Below, piece by piece: positions 8,330 to 16,613 of a stretch of 64,000 nt of DNA (position 1 is its first letter; each line of letters starts with the position of its first letter). Under the pieces are notes generated by a model, which was given only the letters and a program-made list of their open reading frames with translations, searched no databases and had not been told where the DNA came from. The position numbers and the translations under genes are program-made. The DNA is from Solirubrobacterales bacterium 67-14 (GTDB lineage Bacteria > Actinomycetota > Thermoleophilia > Solirubrobacterales > 70-9). The DNA is taken from the NCBI GenBank assembly GCA_001897355.1, contig MKST01000011.1, positions 629,960-693,959 of the forward strand, read 5' to 3'.

Positions 8330-9330
8330 GCTGCCTGGCGGATCCGGGTCCGGTTCCCCGGCCCGTGGACAGCTGAGCCAAGGGCCATCGCCAGGTACTC
8401 GCCGGCCAGGCCGCGCCAGGGTGCGAACGGGGCGTAGAACTCTTCGACCTCTTCGACTTCGGCCAGCCGACCGAGGCCTTTCAGGTAGCCGACCAGCTTG
8501 ACCTGGCCGAGATCGCCGGCCAGCAGTGCATCGGGTTCGCCGCGGCCGCGCAGGGCCAGGCAGGCGATCGTCCAGGGTCCGATCTCGGGGATCGCCAAGA
8601 GGCGGCTGTCGCCGGCTGGATCGGCCGGGTCGACCCGACCTGAAGCCACCTCGCGGGCGACCTTGACCATAGCCACCGACCGTCGGGCGCTGAGACCGCA
8701 GGCCTCGAGTTCGGCCGGTGCGGCGTCAGCGATCGCGCCGGGCGCGGGTACGGTGGCGAGGCCCGATTCCTGCCGGCCGCGCGGCGAGTGCGGAAGCTGC
8801 CTTCCCCCATCGGACGGGCTGACCGTGACCCCGGGGGCGAGACGGACGCCGAAGCGGCGGATCATCTGACGTTGGATCCGAGCGGCACGGCGATACTCGA
8901 TCAGCTGTTCGGTGATCGCCCAGAGCAGTGCCTCCCAGGCGACCGGCCGGCGCAGCGGCCGGTGCCCGAGGCGCCCGCCGAGGGCGCGACCGAGCAGGGG
9001 ATCCTCGCGAAAGGCGCGGTAGAACTCGCTCAGGTCGTCGTCGACGCCGAGGCTGAAGCGCAGGGTGGCGATGCCTTCCTCGAGCGCCGTCTCGCCAGCC
9101 TCCCGCAGGGCACCGGAACCTGGGCCTTCCAACAGGGCCGGGTCGACCGGTTCGGCCGCGAAGACGAACTCGCCCCGGCCGCCTTCGCGGACCCGGACGA
9201 TCATCGCCTCGTCATCGAGCACCAACAGACGCTCGAGCCAAGCACCCCGGAGCCGGAACACGCGGTCGCCGCCGACCAGCCGCGGCATCCGCAGCGGCGC
9301 GACGGGTCGGACCGCGATCTCAGCGGTCAA
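8311..9330 (-). CDS. AlkA-like DNA-3-methyladenine glycosylase (HhH-GPD)
   Basis: 339 aa. The TTG at 9330 is chosen because the frame upstream encodes an unlikely Arg/Ser-rich leader that would run through the next gene. The C-terminal half holds the helix-hairpin-helix (LLAIPEIGPWTIACLALR) followed by the catalytic Asp at about 273 in LLAGDLGQVK, matching AlkA-type enzymes that excise alkylated purines. The N-terminal half is the AlkA-like substrate domain with many acidic residues. The Lys of the OGG-type glycosylase/lyase motif is absent, so it should be monofunctional. A second, unrelated 3-methyladenine glycosylase (Tag) is present at 57478. Confidence 0.85.
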   Translation of the reverse strand: MTAEIAVRPVAPLRMPRLVGGDRVFRLRGAWLERLLVLDDEAMIVRVREGGRGEFVFAAEPVDPALLEGPGSGALREAGETALEEGIATLRFSLGVDDDLSEFYRAFREDPLLGRALGGRLGHRPLRRPVAWEALLWAITEQLIEYRRAARIQRQMIRRFGVRLAPGVTVSPSDGGRQLPHSPRGRQESGLATVPAPGAIADAAPAELEACGLSARRSVAMVKVAREVASGRVDPADPAGDSRLLAIPEIGPWTIACLALRGRGEPDALLAGDLGQVKLVGYLKGLGRLAEVEEVEEFYAPFAPWRGLAGEYLAMALGSAVHGPGNRTRIRQAALRHAA

Positions 9331-9358
9331 GCCTCTGCCCCCGGGTCGGCCACGCCTT

Positions 9359-9628
9359 CTAACGCCCGAGGACGTGGACGTCGACCAGGAAGGAGCGGCT
9401 GGCCACGACGTTGTTCGGTCGGGCCCGACGGCCCAGGCGACGGGACTTGCGCTTCGAACCGCCACTGACCGCACGCACGGCGGCAACCGTCGCGACTCCG
9501 GCGATCGCCCCGCCGGCCACGGCGATCGCCGCCGTGGTCACTTCGCTCTTGAGCACCGGCAGCGCCCCACCGGATTCATATTCACGAGGGAGAGCCCGGA
9601 CTTCACCACCCGGCTGGGACGCCGTCAC
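9359..9628 (-). CDS. Small hypothetical protein with one membrane-like segment
   Basis: 89 aa from GTG 9628, preferred because GGAGGAGG immediately precedes it; a GTG at 9670 would add 14 residues but has a hairpin instead of a ribosome site before it. The centre is a Gly/Ala/Val-rich hydrophobic stretch (AAIAVAGGAIAGVATVAAV), followed by a basic segment (GGSKRKSRRLGRRARP) and a conserved-looking tail (SRSFLVDVHVLGR). No function can be assigned. It lies 28 nt upstream of the alkA-like gene on the same strand. Confidence 0.6.
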   Translation of the reverse strand: MTASQPGGEVRALPREYESGGALPVLKSEVTTAAIAVAGGAIAGVATVAAVRAVSGGSKRKSRRLGRRARPNNVVASRSFLVDVHVLGR

Positions 9629-9671
9629 GTCCTCCTCCGAAATCAGTTCACCATCAACCTCTTCAGCCACA

Positions 9672-9693
9672 ACTGCGACTTTACAGTCGCAGT
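9672..9693. promoter_or_regulatory. Perfect inverted repeat upstream of the small gene
   Basis: Nine-bp arms ACTGCGACT/AGTCGCAGT with a 4-nt centre TTAC, lying 44 nt upstream of the preferred GTG 9628 and directly before the alternative GTG 9670. It could be an operator or a 5'-leader hairpin. It is adjacent to, but separate from, the two-hairpin element beginning at 9699. Confidence 0.45.
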
Positions 9694-9698
9694 CGGCG

Positions 9699-9788
9699 GC
9701 TTAACTGCAAGTCGGGCGGGGTCCGACCCGCCCTCCACGTAAAACCCGTCCGATCACAGAAATAGCTGACGGATGATCGGACTCCGCA
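9699..9788 (+). repeat. Two-hairpin repeat element, copy A
   Basis: Begins with GCTTAACTGCA (9699-9709), then hairpin one (GGGCGGG 9714-9720 with CCCGCCC 9727-9733), linker ending AAACCCG (9742-9748), and hairpin two (GTCCGATCA 9748-9756 with TGATCGGAC 9774-9782, 17-nt loop) followed by TCCGC. The same order of motifs is found in three further copies (21682, 21800 and 33057). It occupies the gap between the GNAT-like gene and the small gene, both on the minus strand. Read on the minus strand, hairpin two is followed by GGGTTTT, so it could also terminate the GNAT transcript. Confidence 0.65.
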
Positions 9789-9926
9789 AAGTGGTGCCGC
9801 GAACCAGCGACCAGTCGGTGTAGGCGTGGGGTCGGGTAGGCGTCTCCGGGACGCTCAAGGGGGAGGGCGGCTGAATGCCGCCCGCGACCGTCCCGGGGAT
9901 GCCTGCCCGGCACCGCGGCGTATCTA

Positions 9927-11045
9927 CTACCTAAGCGCCTTCTCGTAGATCCGGAACTTCTTGCTGACCTGCCCGCCCATCCCTTCGAGCGCCCGGTTCA
10001 TCGGCTCGTTGGTCTCGAGGATCCAGCCCGCCTCGCCCTTCATCACGCCGTCCGGATCGGTGTTCTGGATGTGCTTGACGTAGAGCGCCGCGGCGACGCC
10101 GGTGTGCTGGTAGGCCTTCTTTACGCCGAGGGCGAGGATCCGGACCGAGTTGATCTTGCGTTTGCCGGTCAGGAAGATGGTCCCGCCCATCTTGGCCAGC
10201 ACCTGGTTGAAGTCGGGCAGGGTCAGGGCGGCGCCGACCGTCTCGCCGTCGGCGGTCTCGGCGATCATCGCCCACGACTCGTCGATCACCAGCTTCAGGG
10301 TCTTGGCGTGGAACTCGACTTCTTCCCTGGTGATCGGGACGAAGCCCCAGTTGTCGCCCCAGGCCTCGTTGTAGACCTCATGGAAGCGCTCCATCTCGTT
10401 CGCCAGGTCGGATTTGCGCATGTTGCGGATCGTGATCCCGTGCTCGTCGAGGCTCTTCTGGGCCGACTCCATGATCGCCGGGTGGAACTCCAGCCCCTTG
10501 GCCAGCTTGCCCATCTCGAGGTGCCACATGAGCAGGTCCATCGCCTTGGTGAAGCCGGCCGCCTCGACCCGCTCCTGAAAGTAGGGCTGATGGCAGTTCT
10601 CGAGGATCGAAGGGCGTACGTCGAAGCCGGAGATCTGGATCCCGATCTCGTCGTTGGTGGTGAAATCCATCGGCCCGTAGACCTTTTCGCGACCCTTGCC
10701 GGCAAGCCACTCGCAGCCGGCGTCGAGCAGCCCGGAGGCGACGTCCTGGTCATCGATCGTCTCGAAGAAGCCGAACTGGCCGTCGTTGCCACCCCGGTAC
10801 TCGTCCCAGTTCTGGTCGATCTGGGCACTGACCCGGCCGACCGGCTCACCGTCCTTCTCGGCGATCCAGAGTTCGACTTCGGCGTGGTCGAAGTACGGGT
10901 TCTTGTCCCGGTTGAGGAACTCCATCCGGTCCATGATCAGCGGCGGCACCCATTCCGGGTGGTCGCGGTGTACGAGGAACGGAACCTTGACGAACTTCTT
11001 CAGGTCCCGCTTGCTTTCAACCCTGCGGATCACGAGATCAGACAT
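9927..11045 (-). CDS. GNAT-like conserved protein
   Basis: 372 aa from ATG 11045 (MSDLVIRRVESKRD); a longer frame to 11093 lacks support. The protein has two acetyltransferase-like regions: about 5-140 (F...P...Y..D..WVPPL..D...F.........A..WIAE.DG.PVGRVSA) and a C-terminal region with ILALGVKKAYQHTGVAAALYVK. This pattern belongs to a family of 370-390 aa proteins annotated as N-acetyltransferase-like, substrate unknown. The clear CoA-binding loop is degenerate, so activity is uncertain. It is cytoplasmic and appears monocistronic. Confidence 0.7.
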   Translation of the reverse strand: MSDLVIRRVESKRDLKKFVKVPFLVHRDHPEWVPPLIMDRMEFLNRDKNPYFDHAEVELWIAEKDGEPVGRVSAQIDQNWDEYRGGNDGQFGFFETIDDQDVASGLLDAGCEWLAGKGREKVYGPMDFTTNDEIGIQISGFDVRPSILENCHQPYFQERVEAAGFTKAMDLLMWHLEMGKLAKGLEFHPAIMESAQKSLDEHGITIRNMRKSDLANEMERFHEVYNEAWGDNWGFVPITREEVEFHAKTLKLVIDESWAMIAETADGETVGAALTLPDFNQVLAKMGGTIFLTGKRKINSVRILALGVKKAYQHTGVAAALYVKHIQNTDPDGVMKGEAGWILETNEPMNRALEGMGGQVSKKFRIYEKALR

Positions 11046-11112
11046 GGCGGCAAAACCTAGCAGCGGCCGAAAACACTTCGCCGGAACCCCCACCCGGAAG
11101 GCGGGGTCACGA

Positions 11113-11131
11113 CGCCCCGAAAGACCGGGGC
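11113..11131 (-). terminator. GC-rich hairpin after ABC-2 exporter operon
   Basis: GCCCC/GGGGC arms (11113-11117 and 11127-11131) around a loop GAAAGACC lie just beyond the stop of the last exporter gene. There is no T run, so this is a candidate only. Confidence 0.35.
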
Positions 11132-11914
11132 TCAGCCGGCCATCTCCGCCTTTCGCAAACCGCGCAGCGCCCAGATCCCGAGCAGGGCGATCATGCCGGC
11201 CGCGACCCCGTAGGCCAGCAGGATGCCGGTCGGCTCACCGGCCATCAGGCTGCGGGCGCCGTTGAGCAGGGCGGTCACCGGGTTGACCCGGGCGACCGGC
11301 TCGATCCATCCGGTCAGCAGGTCCTGTGGCACATAGACCGGTGCGAGGAAGAGGGCGATGAAGACCGGCATCTGCATCAGCGGCCCGGCCTGGAGTGAGC
11401 GGAAGCGGAAGGCGATCCCGGCCGAGAAGAGCAGGGCGACGACGTTCGAGAGCAGGCCCAGCATGTACATGCCGGCCAGGTCGTAGCCGTTGCCGCGGAC
11501 CTCCATTCCGGCCAGCAGCGAGACGCCGGTGATGATGACCCAGACCACGATCAGCCGGAGCGCCGCCCCGGCCGCGTAGCCGAGCAGGATCGCGGACCGC
11601 CGGGAGGTCGCCAGCATCAGCCGCCGGCCCATCCCCTGCTCGAAGTCCGCGGCGATCGAGAAGCCGACGAAGACCCCGGCCAGGGATGAGGCCTGGATCA
11701 GGATGAAGCCGAACTGGAAGGCGGTGAAGTCGTAGTAATCGAAGCGGGGCGTGTCCCCCACCGCCGAGAGCCCACCGGCGAAGGCGGCCAGGAAGAAGAG
11801 CGGAAAGACCAGCCCGGGTATGAAGACGGCCGGCTTCGAGTAGAGGTTGTGCAGGTACCGCCAGGCGACCGCCCGGGCAGCCGAGAAGTACATGTTCTGC
11901 CCTGAGTCGTTCAT
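11132..11914 (-). CDS. ABC-2 type transporter permease (second)
   Basis: 260 aa with about six hydrophobic segments in the ABC-2/DrrB arrangement: N-terminal amphipathic segment (AVAWRYLHNLYSKPAVFIPGLVFPLFFL), then a block near residue 170-215 (GPLMQMPVFIALFLAPVYVPQDLLTGWIEPVARVNPVTALLNGARSL) that is typical of the family. The start overlaps the upstream permease stop by 4 nt (ATGA). With the paired permease and ATPase it should form a heteromeric drug- or lipid-type exporter under a divergent MarR regulator. Confidence 0.85.
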   Translation of the reverse strand: MNDSGQNMYFSAARAVAWRYLHNLYSKPAVFIPGLVFPLFFLAAFAGGLSAVGDTPRFDYYDFTAFQFGFILIQASSLAGVFVGFSIAADFEQGMGRRLMLATSRRSAILLGYAAGAALRLIVVWVIITGVSLLAGMEVRGNGYDLAGMYMLGLLSNVVALLFSAGIAFRFRSLQAGPLMQMPVFIALFLAPVYVPQDLLTGWIEPVARVNPVTALLNGARSLMAGEPTGILLAYGVAAGMIALLGIWALRGLRKAEMAG

Positions 11915-12747
11915 TTCAGCATCCTTCCCTTGAGTGAACGGGCCGCCAAGGCGATCGAGAGCACCGCGACCACCCCGGCGATCCCGAAGCCGAGGGCCAG
12001 GGCCTCGCCGTCCCAGCCGGTGATGAACAGGCTGCGGATCGCCTCGATCAGATAGCTGACCGGATTGATCGTGGCCAGGAATCGGTACCAGTCCTGCTCG
12101 ATCAGGTTGCGTGGCAGGGTCATCGAACTGAAGAAGAGCAGCACGAACATCAGCGGGAACATGCCCTGCACCGCCTCACCGGAGCCGGTCCGGATCGCCA
12201 TGATCAAGCCGATCCCGCCGAAGCCGATCGAGATCACCGAGACCAGCGCCGCCAGCACGAAGTAGCCGCCGACGCCGGCCGCGAAGTCGGCCCCCGCGAC
12301 CAGCCCGACCGCGAGATAGAGCAGAGCCTGGAACTGCCCCATCAGGATCAGCCCGGCCAGTTGGCCGGCCATCAGCGCAGAGGGACGCATCGGGGTCAGG
12401 ACGAGGCGGCTGAAGAAGCCGTTCTCGATGTCCTGGGCCAGGCTCTGGCCGGCGCCCATGGTGGAGAAGATGGCCGCCTGGATGAAGGTGAAGCCGATCG
12501 CGAAGGTCAGGTAGGAATCGGTCGGGAAGCCGGGGATGTTGGTCGCCGCGTTGAGCCCGCCGGCATTCACGCCGAGCAGGAAGAGCGGGAAGATCACGCT
12601 GGGGACGACCAGGGCCGGCTGGCGGATCAGCCGGATGACCGAGCGGCCGGCCATCGCCCAGACCTGGATCGGCAGCGGCGACCTGTCGGTGCCGCCCGCC
12701 TGCGGTGCGGCGGCACCGGGCCCGGCCGAGATGACGGCGCCGCTCAT
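11911..12747 (-). CDS. ABC-2 type transporter permease (first)
   Basis: 278 aa with a polar N-terminal tail of about 30 residues and about six membrane segments. The late block FSSMTLPRNLIEQDWYRFLATINPVSYLIEAIRSL is the ABC-2 hallmark near the last helices. It overlaps the ATPase stop and the next permease start by 4 nt each. The two permeases are homologous to each other but divergent, as in DrrB/DrrC-type exporters. Confidence 0.85.
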   Translation of the reverse strand: MSGAVISAGPGAAAPQAGGTDRSPLPIQVWAMAGRSVIRLIRQPALVVPSVIFPLFLLGVNAGGLNAATNIPGFPTDSYLTFAIGFTFIQAAIFSTMGAGQSLAQDIENGFFSRLVLTPMRPSALMAGQLAGLILMGQFQALLYLAVGLVAGADFAAGVGGYFVLAALVSVISIGFGGIGLIMAIRTGSGEAVQGMFPLMFVLLFFSSMTLPRNLIEQDWYRFLATINPVSYLIEAIRSLFITGWDGEALALGFGIAGVVAVLSIALAARSLKGRMLK

Positions 12748-13784
12748 GCGGCCCCCGCCGGCTCGGCCTCCGGCAAGGGCATCTCGCCGCTGTCGGCCTC
12801 GCCGGCGCCTTCGAGATGGCGGCCGGTCTTGGCCAGGAAGACGTCATCGAGGGTCGGCTCGTTGAGCCCGAGGCTGGCCAGTTCGATCCCGGCCGAGTCG
12901 AAGGAACGCACGATCGCGGCCAGCACCTCGATCCCGTCGTTGAGCCGGACGCTGAGCGCCTCGCCCGAGGCGGGCACCGCGGTGCCGAAGCGGAGCAGGA
13001 TCTCCTCGGCCTCGGGGCGCCGGGCCGGGTCGACCGGCAGCACCTCGACGCTGGGTCGGCCGATCTCGGCTTTGAGCGCGGCGGGCGTGCCTTCGGCCGC
13101 GATCCGGCCGGCGTCGATGATGCCGACCCGGTTGGCCAGCTGGTCGGCCTCTTCGAGGTACTGGGTGGTGAGGAAGACGGTGACCCCGTCCTCGACCGAG
13201 AGCCTGGTCACCTCGGCCCAGAGCGAGGCGCGGCTCTGGGGGTCGAGCCCGGTGGTCGGCTCGTCGAGGAAGAGCACCCGCGGCCCGTGGACCAGGGCGA
13301 GGGCCAGGTCGAGGCGGCGTTTCATGCCGCCGGAATAGCCGCCGACCCGGCGGTCGGCCGCGTCGGAGAGCCCGACCCGCTCGATCAGCTCGTCGCCTCG
13401 GCGGGCCCGCTGCGCCTTTGGCAGGCCATGCAGCGCGGTCTGGAGCTTCATGTGCTCGCGGCCGGTGAGGTTCGGGTCGAGTGCCGCTTCCTGCAGTGCG
13501 GCGCCGATCATCTTGCGCACCTCCGCCCCCTGGGTCGCCACGTCGAGCCCGGCCACGCGGGCGCTGCCCGCGGTCGGCGGCAGCAGCGTGGTCAGCATGT
13601 GGACGGTGGTCGACTTCCCGGCCCCGTTCGGGCCGAGGAAGCCGTAGATCTCCCCGGGCTCGACGGTCAGGTCGATCCCGTCGACCGCGCGTGGGCCGTT
13701 CTTGAATTCCCGGACCAGGCCTTCGACCTCGATCCCGTTCGGCTGGGCTTTGCGGGCACCTTGGCCCATCTCTCGCTCCGACAT
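12744..13784 (-). CDS. ABC exporter ATP-binding protein (DrrA type)
   Basis: 346 aa from ATG 13784; the in-frame ATG at 13769 is a real alternative because GGAG lies 6 nt before it. Walker A GPNGAGKST, signature YSGGMKRR, Walker B VLFLDEPTTGLD and LTTQYLEEADQL are typical of DrrA/daunorubicin-type exporter ATPases, as is the C-terminal extension of about 100 residues (VEVLPVDPARR..LNEPTLDDVFLAKTGRHLE). It should power efflux of a hydrophobic compound via the two following permeases. The divergent MarR gene starts 67 nt away, sharing the promoter region. Confidence 0.9.
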   Translation of the reverse strand: MSEREMGQGARKAQPNGIEVEGLVREFKNGPRAVDGIDLTVEPGEIYGFLGPNGAGKSTTVHMLTTLLPPTAGSARVAGLDVATQGAEVRKMIGAALQEAALDPNLTGREHMKLQTALHGLPKAQRARRGDELIERVGLSDAADRRVGGYSGGMKRRLDLALALVHGPRVLFLDEPTTGLDPQSRASLWAEVTRLSVEDGVTVFLTTQYLEEADQLANRVGIIDAGRIAAEGTPAALKAEIGRPSVEVLPVDPARRPEAEEILLRFGTAVPASGEALSVRLNDGIEVLAAIVRSFDSAGIELASLGLNEPTLDDVFLAKTGRHLEGAGEADSGEMPLPEAEPAGAA

Positions 13785-13805
13785 AATCGTTATGTATAGC
13801 AAATA

Positions 13806-13850
13806 TTCAAAACTTGAACTATTCAATACTCGAATGGTATACTTGTGCAA
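13806..13850 (+). promoter_or_regulatory. Leaderless promoter and likely operator of the MarR gene
   Basis: The -35 TTGAAC (13814-13819), 18-bp spacer and -10 TATACT (13838-13843) place the start of transcription at or next to the ATG at 13851; no ribosome site is present. TTCAA-AAC-TTGAA (13806-13818) is a perfect short palindrome overlapping the -35, and TTCAATACTCGAA (13822-13834) is a related imperfect one between the boxes. This AT-rich spot between divergent MarR and exporter genes is where a MarR dimer would be expected to bind and repress both. Confidence 0.65.
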
Positions 13851-14297
13851 ATGACGATCAGCGAACCCCTCGAAACCAGGAGCGAGCTCGAGGGCGACGT
13901 GTGGGAGGCGATGGCCCGGCTCTGGTTCTCCCGCAAGCCGGTCTTTCTGGAGCTGGCCCGGGAACTCGATCTCGTCCCCCCGCAGATCATGGTCATCCAG
14001 AACCTCGACCGGCCGAAGCCGATGCGCGACGTCGCCGAGCACCTCTCCTGCAACAACTCGAACCTGACCGCGATCACCGACCGGCTGGAGGAACGCGGCC
14101 TGGTCCAACGCACGCTCGACCCCGACGACCGCCGGGTTCGCCTGCTGGTCTTGACCGACGAAGGTCGCGAGGTCCAGCGCCAGGTGATGGAGTTCCTCCG
14201 TCGGCCCCCGATCTCGATGGACTCGCTGAGCGAGGAAGAACTGGAGACGCTGATCCACCTGTTGGCCAAGATGGCTCCGAGCGCCGACGAGGACTGA
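13851..14297 (+). CDS. MarR-family transcriptional regulator
   Basis: 148 aa winged-helix protein. The DNA-binding part is LVPPQIMVIQNL..MRDVAEHLSCNNSNLTAITDRLEERGLV, and the wing DPDDRRVRLLVLTDEGRE is the strongest MarR signature. ATG 13851 fits a leaderless start; GTG 13845 would add two residues. It is divergent from the ABC-2 exporter operon and is most likely its ligand-responsive repressor and its own (context and family knowledge). Confidence 0.9.
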   Translation: MTISEPLETRSELEGDVWEAMARLWFSRKPVFLELARELDLVPPQIMVIQNLDRPKPMRDVAEHLSCNNSNLTAITDRLEERGLVQRTLDPDDRRVRLLVLTDEGREVQRQVMEFLRRPPISMDSLSEEELETLIHLLAKMAPSADED

Positions 14298-14354
14298 ACC
14301 GGCCACCACGGTCATTCGACCCGGGCAGGTCGTCCGGTCTGCGAAACTTCCCGC

Positions 14355-15608
14355 ATGTCCGAGAGCACCACAGCACCGACCGACCTGTTCGAGAAGGTCA
14401 AGAACCATGAGCGCCGCGAGCAGCTCGAGGCCGCCAACGAGGGTGGCCTGAACCCCTACTTCCGGCTGCTCACCTCCCAGGCCGGCCCGGTGGTCGAGAT
14501 GGAGGGTCGGGAGACGATCATGCTCGGCTCTAACAACTACCTCGGGCTGACCGGCGACGACCGGGTCAAGAACGCGGCCCGCGAGGCGCTAGACCAGTAC
14601 GGAACCGGGGTCACCGGCTCCCGCCTGCTGAACGGCACCACGCCGATCCACGTCGAGCTGGAAGAGCAGCTCGCCGGCTGGATGGAGACCGAGGACGCGA
14701 TCGTCTTCTCGACCGGCTACCAGGCCAACGTCGGCTGCCTGCAGGCGATCCTCGGGCCCGGCGACACGGTGATCTGCGACTCCGGCGACCACGCTTCCCT
14801 GCTCGACGGCTGCAAGCTCTCCGGCGCCAAGCTCCGCCCCTTCCGCCACAACCAGATGGACAAGCTGGAGAAGATGCTCCAGCGGGCGGCCGCCGACGGC
14901 GGTGGCATCCTCGTGGTGGTCGATGGTGTCTACTCGATGGAGGGCGACCTGCCCGACCTGCCGCGCGTGGTCGAGCTCTCGAAGCAGTACGGCGCCCGGC
15001 TGATGGTCGACGAGGCCCACGGCGTCGGCGTGCTCGGTGCCCGCGGCGCCGGGGCGAGCGAGCTCTTCGGCCTCGAAGACGAGGTCGACCTGCGCATGGG
15101 CACCTTCTCGAAGAGCCTCGCCTCCTGCGGCGGCTTCATCGCCGGCGACCACGACGTGATCGACTTCATGCGGATCTCGGCCCGCTCCTTCATCTTCAGC
15201 GCCTCCGGCGTCCCGGCCGCGGTCGGCGCCGCCCTCGAAGCGACCAAGATCTGCCGGACCGAGGGTCCGCCGCTCTTCGCCCGGCTGCTGGAGAACGCCC
15301 GCTACCTACGGCACGGCCTCGAAGAGCTCGGCCTCGAGGTGGTCCAGCCGGGCACGATGCCGGACGGCAGCACCGCCGACACCCCGGTGGTGCCGGTCGT
15401 GGTCGGCGAGGACTGGACCGCGGTCCTGCTCTGGAAGGCGCTCTTCGACGCCGGCGTCTACTGCAACGTGGCGATCCACCCCGCCGTGCCGCCGAGCGGC
15501 GCCCTGCTCCGCACCAGCCTGATGGCCACCCACGAGAAGGAACAGCTCGACAAGGCCCTCGGCATCATCGCCGAGGTGATCAAGGACTTCCCCACCCTGA
15601 CCGAGTAG
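14355..15608 (+). CDS. Alpha-oxoamine synthase (BioF/Kbl family, PLP-dependent)
   Basis: 417 aa, the usual length for the family. The PLP Lys is at about 253 in GTFSKSLASCGG; the Asp/His pair in VDEAHGVGVLG and the N-terminal MLGSNNYLGL substrate motif are intact. Members condense an acyl-CoA with an amino acid and lose CO2: 8-amino-7-oxononanoate synthase (BioF), 2-amino-3-ketobutyrate ligase (Kbl) or serine palmitoyl-type enzymes. No biotin genes and no threonine dehydrogenase are adjacent, so the substrate is open. The long N-terminal helix (LFEKVKNHERREQL) and the TADTPVVPVVVG pattern recall the Kbl/sphingolipid-type branch as much as BioF. Confidence 0.87.
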   Translation: MSESTTAPTDLFEKVKNHERREQLEAANEGGLNPYFRLLTSQAGPVVEMEGRETIMLGSNNYLGLTGDDRVKNAAREALDQYGTGVTGSRLLNGTTPIHVELEEQLAGWMETEDAIVFSTGYQANVGCLQAILGPGDTVICDSGDHASLLDGCKLSGAKLRPFRHNQMDKLEKMLQRAAADGGGILVVVDGVYSMEGDLPDLPRVVELSKQYGARLMVDEAHGVGVLGARGAGASELFGLEDEVDLRMGTFSKSLASCGGFIAGDHDVIDFMRISARSFIFSASGVPAAVGAALEATKICRTEGPPLFARLLENARYLRHGLEELGLEVVQPGTMPDGSTADTPVVPVVVGEDWTAVLLWKALFDAGVYCNVAIHPAVPPSGALLRTSLMATHEKEQLDKALGIIAEVIKDFPTLTE

Positions 15609-15617
15609 CCATCGAAA

Positions 15618-15652
15618 GTGGAAAAGTTGGCAATAATTGCCAACTTTTCCTA
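15618..15652. terminator. Bidirectional terminator hairpin
   Basis: Perfect 14-bp arms GGAAAAGTTGGCAA (15620-15633) and TTGCCAACTTTTCC (15637-15650) with a 3-nt loop, between the convergent oxoamine synthase and small membrane protein genes. The A and T runs inside the arms give a T-rich 3' side on both strands, as expected for a bidirectional intrinsic terminator. Confidence 0.8.
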
Positions 15653-15654
15653 CT

Positions 15655-15912
15655 TCACCGCGCCTTGGGGTGTCGGCTCCGGCGCTTGGGGATCGCTCCC
15701 TCGCGCTTCCAGGCCGATTCTTTCTTCGCGGGGACGACCAGCCAGACCACGACGCCGAGCGCGCTGAGCAGGAGGCCGGCGGCGAGGCCGGGCCGCTCGC
15801 CGTAGCCTTTGCGGCGGGAGAGCCAGGAGGCGACGATCGCCGAGCCCAGCCAAAGGTAGGTGAGCCAGAGGGCGGTGATGCCGAGGGCGGCTGTCGGGAT
15901 CATCGGGCTCAT
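15655..15912 (-). CDS. Small two-helix membrane protein
   Basis: 85 aa. Two hydrophobic segments (about 5-28 and 43-60) are separated by a basic loop (SRRKGYGERPG), with a strongly basic tail (KKESAWKREGAIPKRRSRHPKAR). It overlaps the LivF stop by 4 nt, so it is probably co-translated as the last gene of the liv operon. The GYGERPGLAAGLLLSALGVVVWL pattern is common in short actinobacterial membrane proteins of unknown role. No function is assigned. Confidence 0.65.
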   Translation of the reverse strand: MSPMIPTAALGITALWLTYLWLGSAIVASWLSRRKGYGERPGLAAGLLLSALGVVVWLVVPAKKESAWKREGAIPKRRSRHPKAR

Positions 15913-16613
15913 GCGCCGAGGTAGGCCTCCTTGACCTTGGGATCGTCGCCGAGGGTGTCGGCGGGGCCGGAAAGGACGATGTGGCCGGTCTCGATCACGT
16001 AGCCGCGACCGGCTGCCGCCAGTCCCTGGAGGGCGTTCTGCTCGACCAGGAGGATGGTCGTCCCCTCGCGGCTGATCTCGCCGATCGTCTCGTAGATCCG
16101 CTCGACCAGGATCGGGGCGATCCCCATCGAGGGCTCGTCCATCAGGAGCAGCCGGGGCCTGGCCATCATCGCCCGGCCGATCGCCAGCATCTGTTGCTCG
16201 CCGCCCGACATCGTCCCGGCGGCCTGGCCTTCGCGTTCGGCCAGGCGCGGGAAGAGCTCGAAGACGTGGTCCATGTCCTCGGCCAGGTCGTCGCGGCGCA
16301 GGTAGGCGCCGAGCTCGAGGTTTTCGCGCACGGTCATGCGCGGGAAGCAGCGCCGGCCTTCCGGCACATGGGAGATGCCGCGGGCGACGATCTCGACCGG
16401 GCTGAGATGGGTGATCTCCTCGCCGTCGAAGCGGATCGCGCCGGCGTGGGCCGGCGTCAGCCCGGAGATCGACCGCAGCACGGTCGACTTGCCCGCCCCG
16501 TTCGAGCCGATCATGGTCACGACCTCGCCCGCCTCGACCTCGAGCGAGACGCCGTGGAGCGCCTCGATCATGCCGTAGGAGGCGCGGATGTCCTCGACCT
16601 CGAGCAGCGCCAT
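15909..16613 (-). CDS. livF: Branched-chain amino acid ABC transporter ATPase LivF
   Basis: 234 aa, the standard LivF length. N-terminus LLEVEDIRASYGMIEALHGVSLEV, Walker A GSNGAGKST, signature MSGGEQQML and Walker B RLLLMDEPSMGIAP match LivF rather than LivG. The C-terminus GPADTLGDDPKVKEAYLGA is characteristic. It starts one nucleotide after or at the LivG stop (shared position 16613) and works with LivG as the ATPase pair for the LivHM membrane channel. Confidence 0.92.
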   Translation of the reverse strand: MALLEVEDIRASYGMIEALHGVSLEVEAGEVVTMIGSNGAGKSTVLRSISGLTPAHAGAIRFDGEEITHLSPVEIVARGISHVPEGRRCFPRMTVRENLELGAYLRRDDLAEDMDHVFELFPRLAEREGQAAGTMSGGEQQMLAIGRAMMARPRLLLMDEPSMGIAPILVERIYETIGEISREGTTILLVEQNALQGLAAAGRGYVIETGHIVLSGPADTLGDDPKVKEAYLGA

